A stretch of DNA of 64,000 nt, from assembly GCA_001632425.1 (NCBI GenBank), contig KV425575.1:393700-457699 (forward strand). The letters run 5' to 3'. This DNA comes from Neolentinus lepideus HHB14362 ss-1. Taxonomy: Eukaryota; Basidiomycota; Agaricomycetes; Gloeophyllales; Gloeophyllaceae. A program made the translations under genes and the position numbers. A model generated the notes under the pieces. That model did no database searches. It was not told the origin of the DNA and saw nothing but the letters and a program-made list of their open reading frames with translations. This document shows, one piece after another, positions 56,751 to 64,000 of this stretch; within the stretch, counting starts at the first letter, position 1, and each line of letters starts with the position of its first letter.

Positions 56751-57854
56751 GATTTCTGCGGGTGCGGGGTAGGGGTGTACCGCATTGGTGTTCTGGATTG
56801 TCGTTCATTGTGCATGATATGACTTATTATGTATGTCTGTAAGCATCTTATTCATCGGAAAGGAAGGTATCATCGGCGGAGGATGTGTCCACCGCGAGTC
56901 TCGTGATCCACATTCATTACTGTCCGGGTAAGGAACGGAGAGCACGAGACCCTGCGATCTATTCACAGTGTCTTGCAACAGACGGACCTTCCAAGCGCCA
57001 AGACCACCGTACACTACGAAGGTTTCAAGCAGCAGAATCGATCGGTAAATAACTCTCTTTCTTCCTCTCCATTCCGCAGACGATCCAGCTGCTTCCTCAG
57101 AGTCACATATGACACTGTCTACGTAGGACCTGGGAATGCCCGTTCCCTCCCTTGATCAATTCAAGGGCTGGAACCATATTATCGAAGACATAGAGGAACA
57201 ACCACTTGGAGATGCGTCCCGTCAATGCTCGAATGATGGGTCAGTCTCTTTGATCCAGATTCATTACTGTCTGGCCTTCCATTCGGTGAGTGCGATACGG
57301 CTCCAAAGTCGACGGATCTTCCATAGAAATTCCAAAACTGCAGGGTATTCTAAGCAGTGGAATTATCAAGCTCCGTCTTGCCCTCTAGGTTATCTTGGCT
57401 GGGAACCGAACTGATCCGACCTCTCAGAAACATGACAGCCTCCACTCTTGTAGTGATCTGGCGCCCAAGCTCAAACCCGAAGAGATCTGCCATTAGTGTC
57501 TACACGATAATCTAGGGAGGACACGAACATGAACCGCTCGATCGCTAGCGGCACTCTGGAGTGGCTCATTATTTCAAGCTCTACTAACTTATATGTACTT
57601 CTACAGAGTGCTATATCAGTGTCAAACTTGAATTAGAATGGAAATGAGGCTTTGGTCGTAATACACATGAAATGTTTGGAATACAGGGCTAGTGAGAACT
57701 TACAGAAGGACTGCATGGATTCTGTAGTGCCTGAGACTACAAAATACTTCTTTTTCTGGAGTCAGAATTGCAGTCGCATCGACTGTGCGCACTCAACACG
57801 GACTCCAGAACCGAGTGTCAAAACTGGGCACTCTGAATCCCCCTATTATTCAAG
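56751..57854. other. intergenic region, no supported gene
   Basis: 1.1 kb between convergent genes. Open frames of 60-90 codons on the + strand lack any recognisable pattern. Confidence 0.45.
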
Positions 57855-60800
57855 TTAAGCGGCGGAGTCACTAGTCACATCTCCCATCTCCCGACCTCCC
57901 TGCCCTTCTCCTTTTGCTGGTCTCCGAATGCATAACCAGTTCGGCTTCTTCACGGACTCAAGGACATTTGCTAACCTCCAACCCAGACTATCAGTGTATT
58001 CGGTCAAACCTACCCAGAAGGACTTGCGCCTGCCCAACCAATCCGATAGCAGGAACCATATAATCAAAACTAGAATGACGAGCCAGATTAAGCCGAAGGT
58101 CACTCGCATGCTGATACTTGTTGCCTCCATGTTGGGGTTCAGCTGAAAATACTGCAAGGACAGTGCGGTGAAGAACGCCGTCATGCTGAGTGAAACATAC
58201 GAGGGATGCAGTTAAGCGATGTCAATGGACTGCGGCAGATGAACCACAGAGAATGAGATACGTACGACCACATGAGCAGCGCGTGCGGCAGGCCGTACAT
58301 AATAGCGAGTATCTCCATCCCCCAGGTTTCATGATACTTGCTCCAAAGGTACATTTGCTATAGAGGAGACATCAATCTGTAAATACTGGCGAAGGTAAGC
58401 CACGAAAAATTACGCACGGCTACTTCGGCGTCATCGTGTACGATAGTTCTGTGACCTTTCGTAAGGATGAGCCCCATGACGATGCTGCCCACGCTAAGTA
58501 CGGCACCGAGATAGCTCGCGGCTTGTGCTGCGGACCGGACATCGATTGCACGGTCAACGCTCTGGATAGCGAGAAAACCCACGTTCACTGTGAGCATGAC
58601 CGTCGACTGTTCCAGATGCAACATAGATGACGAATCTAAGTAACAGTTAGCCAAATAATGAAATTCTAGCGCACCGTAATGGATACGTGCTCCCATTCTC
58701 CTTGAAGTTTGCTCAACAGGAGACCCCAGGACTGGTAATTGATCTGCCTATCAACCCAAATCTCCTCAAGCAGCTTGCGATAAAGCTCTGGAGAATTGAA
58801 GAGAAGCGGAGAGACAATGCATATGAGCCATGACCTTTGATTGGTGGGAATGCCGTAGACACTCTGACTGCGGGACAGGCGAGCGCTGGGTAACCCGTAG
58901 TAATGTAGGAAGCGGGTGTGCGCTGTGAAGGAATGGTTAGACTGAATGGGAGTGTTTTGAGACCGACACCAACCGAATGTGCCCATTAGTCTGCCTAAGA
59001 AACAGTCAGACTCGACGTTTGAGTTAATAGCTGGTAACGACTTACTTATTACGCAAGCGGAGTAGCCGTTCACGTTTCCTATCTCTACATAGAGACATCT
59101 CAGTCGGAACCTACCACTCTTCCAGGGCAAATTCAATGTCCACCTTTTGCTTTGGAGACGATGCCGAGCATCTTCTCGGATACGTCATGTCGATACGGTG
59201 TGGTCGATGACGACGATGTCATCGCGTCTTCGATAACATATCTAATTTAGAACTTGGGCTTGAGACGGAGGGACTAGACACTAACCGACAGTTGCGTGCA
59301 TCAGGATACCTTGGACTTCTTGAATGAGCTCAGATTCAACCTCGCGATGGTTCGGATACATTTCGCAGTGGAACCTAGAGCCTTCGATTGGATACATGAT
59401 GCAAGCCCTGATATGTACTAGGTGAGCCACTGTTTTAGAACACAAGAGAATAAGATCTACCTTGCTACAGTCAGCGTACCAGTATTGAGATTCAAGTTCC
59501 AGTTCTACATATGATTAGTAATTGTTCAAGATACCAAGTACCGTAACTCACTCATATGTCGAAGGCAGATCTCACCCTCAACCTCTTCGAGTAACGACAC
59601 AGCGTCATACGTGTCAAACCAGAAAAGCGACCTTGTTTGGTTATCCACGAAGTAATAGCCGCATTTTGAGCTATCACTTCCATCCTCCTGGGGAAGAAGC
59701 TCCAGCGCAATCTCACAATCTTCAGGCATTTCAATGCCATTCCTTTTCAGGGCGCTTTCAACATGTATTATGCAGTCCAAGATAATGCCAGAGGTATGCG
59801 GGTCAGTCATGTTGGAGTCCGTCACAACTCTCTGGAGGGCAGCTCAGAAGACGCTTCATTTGACGCTATTTGTTGTCCTTACCTTATTCTTATGATAGAA
59901 ATACAATGCCCCTTCAGGTTGGATACATATCTCCCAGCCATCAGGCATCGGACCGTCACTGCGTCATGAAAGCCATCAAGAAATATAGTCTGTTCCGATT
60001 GAGTGTCACGTACAAAGAGAAATCCCGCTGCATGGGTGTGATGGGGTCAGTATGTTCACGCCTCTTTCTGTAATTCATTACTTAGCCGATGTTATGTGGA
60101 GAGCCATCTACAGACTCACACGATGACACCTCGATTATACCGAGCGACGCTCTTCGCTTTTATAGGCTGCAAGTCGATGCGAATGGGCGCTTCGCCCCCA
60201 GGTTCAGCAACATGGGAGAAGCTGAGGACGGATTGACGCCATAAACTAGGGGTAACTTCGGCCGTAGCCAACGTAGAGGCAGAGCTGCTCTGTATTCCCC
60301 GGGAACGATCGGATTCGTCGGACGATCTTTCGAGCGGGAGACCTAGACTAGAACGCGAGCTCAGGGCGCTTAAGCGCGACGGAGGTCGCAATGTCAGCCC
60401 CAGAACTGGTCCATTGTCGCCGTTATCATTGAGAGTCCTGGTAGAGCACGCCCGAGGAGAACTCTGAGCCGAATACCAGTGTGGAGATAGAAATTGAGAG
60501 GGTGCTCCACCTGTCTGTTCATCTGTGCTGCTATCCACACTGGGGATGGCGAAAGAAAGAGGTACAGCGGACACGTCACTATCAGAAAACCCAGGTACTG
60601 TCGTTGGAGGTGTAGGAGGCATAATGGTGGGTACTCTGCTAGCACAGATATAGCTTACTTGGGGAGGTCTCAGAGCAAACTGGGAGTCATCCAGCATCAT
60701 TCCAGTTGACTTGTGCTGAATGATATGATCTGCTCTCCGCGGTCTTGTGTTACTGCTAACGAAGAAGCGAACGAGGCGTCCTTTCAGAAGACGGAAAAGA

Positions 60801-60892
60801 AACTGGAAAAGCTTGATGATCCATGAGCACGCAGCCTTGCAGGAGGTGACTACCTTCCTGCATCCACCCAGGTGCGAGTTCAGCAAAGACAT
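57855..60892 (-). CDS. WW-domain membrane protein of unknown function
   Basis: Thirteen exons: 60120-60892, 60014-60067, 59883-59958, 59552-59831, 59480-59504, 59286-59374, 59144-59227, 59046-59078, 58974-58994, 58675-58922, 58418-58606, 58266-58357, 57855-58185; 764 aa. A Ser/Pro-rich disordered N-terminus (about 260 residues) leads to a WW-like domain (MPDGWEICIQPEGALYFYHK). It is followed by FWFDTYDAVSLLEEVEG and the segments EVESELIQEVQGILMHA and RLSRSQSVYGIP, which I associate with a family found in Agaricomycetes. Three or four membrane segments form the C-terminus (ASYLGAVLSVGSIVMGLIL, MYGLPHALLMW, FGLIWLVILVLIIWFLL). The role is unknown. Exon 5-6 boundaries are the least certain. Intron 58923-58973 is in frame and open. 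Confidence 0.75.
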
Positions 60893-61346
60893 CGGGGGTG
60901 AATACCTAATTATTGTATCTTGTCATCGTGGGCTCAGGTTATATGTCTGGAAACTCACTGGTAGTGGAGAGAGCGGGCGTACCCAGCTGTGCAGGTTCGG
61001 GAATACTTACCCGCTTTGCACAGCTTAAGCTTCCCACCTAGTATAGGTACCGGTGTATCAGCCGAACTTGAATCGATCACATACTATGGAGCTGTCCATT
61101 GAAAGCTATGTTTGGCTTTTTATTCCAGATATTCGGCTCCATAGTGTCGCGTTTGGGCCCATGGATGTCAGCTTTAAAGGGCGTCTATCGATACTGGAAC
61201 CGTCTTGAATGTTCGGATCGGAGCCCGTGGTCACGAATTGACTACGTATACGTTTGAATCATGACAATAACGCATGCAGCACTATGTATCCAGTGCTGCG
61301 AAGTCCGATGATGAATGTCTAGAACAGACGAGCTACGGGTATATCA
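60893..61346. other. intergenic region
   Basis: No supported gene. Confidence 0.4.
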
Positions 61347-63720
61347 TGTAGTCAATGAACTAATTGTCTCAGGAATATGCCGACCCGAGTACAGGTGAGG
61401 GGCACATACACAGCTCTGCCGGTCAAATGCCGGATTGCAGGCGTTGTGATTTTCTAACACCAGCATATTTCGGGCAGTTCGGAAACTGACGTAGATCAGA
61501 TTTCTATCGACGTAACACCGCCCACTACTAATCGCAGGAGGCATGCGTAGGACTATGTCTTCGAGACAGTGATCCAGGGATTCAGCCACGGAGCTCCGGA
61601 GAACCAGTCAACCTTCTCCAGGGCGGCATAATTCAGTGACCATGATGGGCATGATGTCTTGATTTGTGAGGGTCATGAGTCCGAGACCGGCCCTGCTCAA
61701 TCGCCGTGAGGTCTGAGCGAAGGCATTACAATTAGCCAGATGAGTTACAAATTAATCAACACAGATGTTACGCACATTTGCGAGCATTTTTCATAGAGGC
61801 CGTGAGGGAGGCAATTTCGGATTACCGACACACCGACAGAGAACAGGACAAGGGTCAAACCATAACAGACATGTTTCCGCTGGGAATCGTATCGCTGAAT
61901 CTATCTTGCTGTGACTATTATGCTGTAGTCGAGGGAGCTCGAAGTGTTGCCCTACGGTAACCAGATAACCAGAATCATCAGGCCGAAGTCCCTCTCCCCA
62001 AGATTGGCACTTGTCTTCTCAAAGCTGAATCCTGCCAGGGTTGATAATACCCGCACGACTCAGCTAATCCAATGAAGGATCTTCACTTCGCTTGACTAGG
62101 AACGTTCGGAACCATCGCACTCGTCATGCAATATGCGGGGGAGTACTGCCGGACCGGATCATCGTCGTTTTCGAAACAGTGCCATTGGCCGATATTCCAA
62201 GGACGACCGACTGGTCATGCAAGCTCAGCGTGATGAGCGGAGCATGTCCGAGATGAGGCTCATAGCATACTACTCATGTTGCCTGATGATCACGAGACAT
62301 TTCTGACCGCTTGCCCCCAAAGGGCCAGCAGATGTGTATACAGCCATGTCTGAATGATCTTCCTGAGCTGACCCTGTATCAAGACCCCATTCCGACTCCA
62401 TAACCTGATCGGACACCAAATTATTTTACATTGCAGGGGCTCATTAACGGCGCTGAAGAGTTCGCAGAATGAAAAGTACGTCGAAACCAGGAGGCCATCA
62501 TCTTCCGGAGGTAGTTCGGGACTGAACTAAGTCGACCCAAGCGGCAGGAGGAGATAAGCACGATGGAACGGCCAGGTTCGTCCATGAGGCAGCCATGCTG
62601 ATAAACGTACCAGAAACATCTTTGCGCAAGATGCAATTTCTGTCTTCGTATGGCCCAACTCATATTTAGCGGCTTGACAACGCGATGAGGGACCTGGAAA
62701 TCGCCCGACGCTAGTCCACCGACACAGCAGCAGCCTCAGCCCATACGACAAATTCGCCTAGGTATTGGGCAGATGGAAGACGAACGGATTGAACTTACCG
62801 CAGGCGGTGTAGCAACACGGCGATGTACACCGCTACCGATAAAACCCAGACTGCGATATGGTTTGCATCATTCAAAAGACTCAGTGGTTCTGTTAGGGAC
62901 GAGACAGGGTTTGATGTTGCCTAGAAGTAGAGTTGTTGAGAGTCTGTAACCTGGAGAGAGTATAATCGCGGTGCAGCTGATTGTGGTCGTCGACGCGTCC
63001 TCGCTTGCCAGTTGCTAGCCACGTTTTCGCTTCGCGCCGGTCCGGCCACTATCACTCTTCAGTGTGCTCGACCTACGAATTTACTCACTTCAAAGGCTAT
63101 TCCTTTAGACATCTGCAACAAGGGGGAAGCATTGAGATATGGTGTCGCCATGTTTGCGAGAATTTTGATCTTACGACTGTCTGGATGACTATCGCAATCA
63201 CTGTCAATATTTGCTCTAGCTCTGCGCACTGCAGTCTGCAACATAGGCCAGCTACATGATGGATCAATAACAGTTCAGCTTTCCTGATGTCTTTTCAGAA
63301 GGTCTCTTTCGATACGTGCGTCTCGTGAGCTTGAAAGTATCAATCTGATGGCTTGCCTTGGAAAACGCCTCGCTCGTTTGGTATTGTACCCCTTGTATTC
63401 GGGATCTCCCAAGGCCGGATTCCTCTCTCTGGCTCGGATCTCGTCCTCTTGTTTAATTCCTGGCGATCCGTTTCATGGGTGCTTGTTTTGGAAGATGCGC
63501 GATCAATAGTACCCAACCATTACCTGGATTGATCGTTCCGACATCTGACGGCTGCAAGGGTATGCCAACACATGGTTAGAAGGTGGAATGCGATAGGTAT
63601 GTCCCATTGCATTGTTGTTGTCCCAGCGAGTAATTGCTTTGTTTCCTGATCAATGGTGAATTCTTCGCTGGCGTCTCCTATCTTCGTTCTCAGACGGTAT
63701 CGCAAGTGTACCCTTAGCTG
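61347..63720 (-). other. unresolved multi-exon membrane-protein gene(s)
   Basis: Reverse-strand segments are clearly protein-like but I could not join them into one model. They include a probable exon 61613-61712 (SRRLSRAGLGLMTLTNQDIM) joined in phase to one starting at 61558 (IVLRMPPAISSGRCYVDRN). A segment ending near 61960 reads FEKTSANLGERDFGLMILV. An exon at 62799-62889 has a membrane segment (HIAVWVLSVAVYIAVLL), and one near 63540-63690 reads EEFTIDQETKQLLAG. Donors and acceptors (GTGCGT, GTAAGT, CAG) are present. It could be one large membrane protein or two genes, possibly related to the WW-domain gene next door; no name is justified. Confidence 0.35.
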
Positions 63721-64000
63721 TTATGGAACTGTGTTTACTTGACGCACACAGGTGCGAGACCTGTCTGAACCGTCGAAGACGGTGTTTATTCGTCGATCAG
63801 ACAGTAGAAGGAGTACAGAAGATAATTACCTGCCTGCGAGTCTTGTTTTCGCTGGCGTGACCGTTGGTCACAGGTTACGATGTCACAATGCCCCGCGAGG
63901 TATGTTGTAAAACATCCTGATGGTAATCAATGGACTAAGTAATGGAATAGGTGTAGAAACTAGTAATCGCAATGTCTCAGCCGCGTACGACACAACGACT

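Overview
The window looks like nuclear DNA of an Agaricomycete basidiomycete (a mushroom or wood-decay fungus, perhaps Polyporales-like; the order is an inference). Evidence: genes dense in short GT-AG introns (about 45-65 nt, CTRAY branch sites), clustered class I hydrophobins, an intronless caspase-like gene, BTB and F-box genes, a WW-domain membrane protein of a type I associate with this class, and a chromodomain Gypsy retrotransposon. Nearly every gene below was assembled by hand from exons in different frames; splice sites are quoted so they can be tested against RNA.

Layout. 0-24 kb is ordinary gene-rich DNA: a small secreted protein, the 2-oxoglutarate dehydrogenase E2 subunit (KGD2), a disordered protein, homoserine dehydrogenase, a membrane-anchored GID7/WDR26-like WD40 protein, an unknown protein, a HECT-like (UBE3D-type) protein, a RUD3-type golgin and an F-box protein. 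24.2-26.3 kb is a 700-aa caspase-like protein. 27-36 kb is a repeat island: a 970-base assembly gap, a reverse-strand Gypsy element with matching LTR sequence, PBS and polypurine tract, a 1293-bp solo-LTR-like element nested in its RNase H domain, a 157-bp repeat on both sides, and a tRNA-like (SINE-like) fragment.

36.4-41.3 kb is a cluster of three class I hydrophobins with the same exon plan. 41.6-49 kb holds a SET-domain protein, a decayed tail fragment of the caspase-like gene, RNA polymerase III subunit RPC31 head-to-head with the mRNA-export factor YRA1 (which has an unusually long intron), and the farnesyl/geranylgeranyltransferase alpha subunit. 49-57 kb holds protein-L-isoaspartate methyltransferase, a BTB gene broken by two in-frame TGA codons, sterol C-8 isomerase (ERG2), a TA-flanked MITE and signal peptidase subunit SPC2. 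57.8-60.9 kb is the WW-domain membrane protein, and 61-64 kb contains coding segments of an unresolved reverse-strand membrane protein.

I found no CRISPR array, rRNA or intact tRNA, and no clear biosynthetic gene cluster. Most housekeeping genes are unrelated neighbours. The features most worth a second look are the membrane-tethered GID7-like fusion, the hydrophobin cluster, the YRA1 intron with a possible cassette exon, the nested retroelement, the caspase tail duplication, and two GC-AG introns with identical donors.
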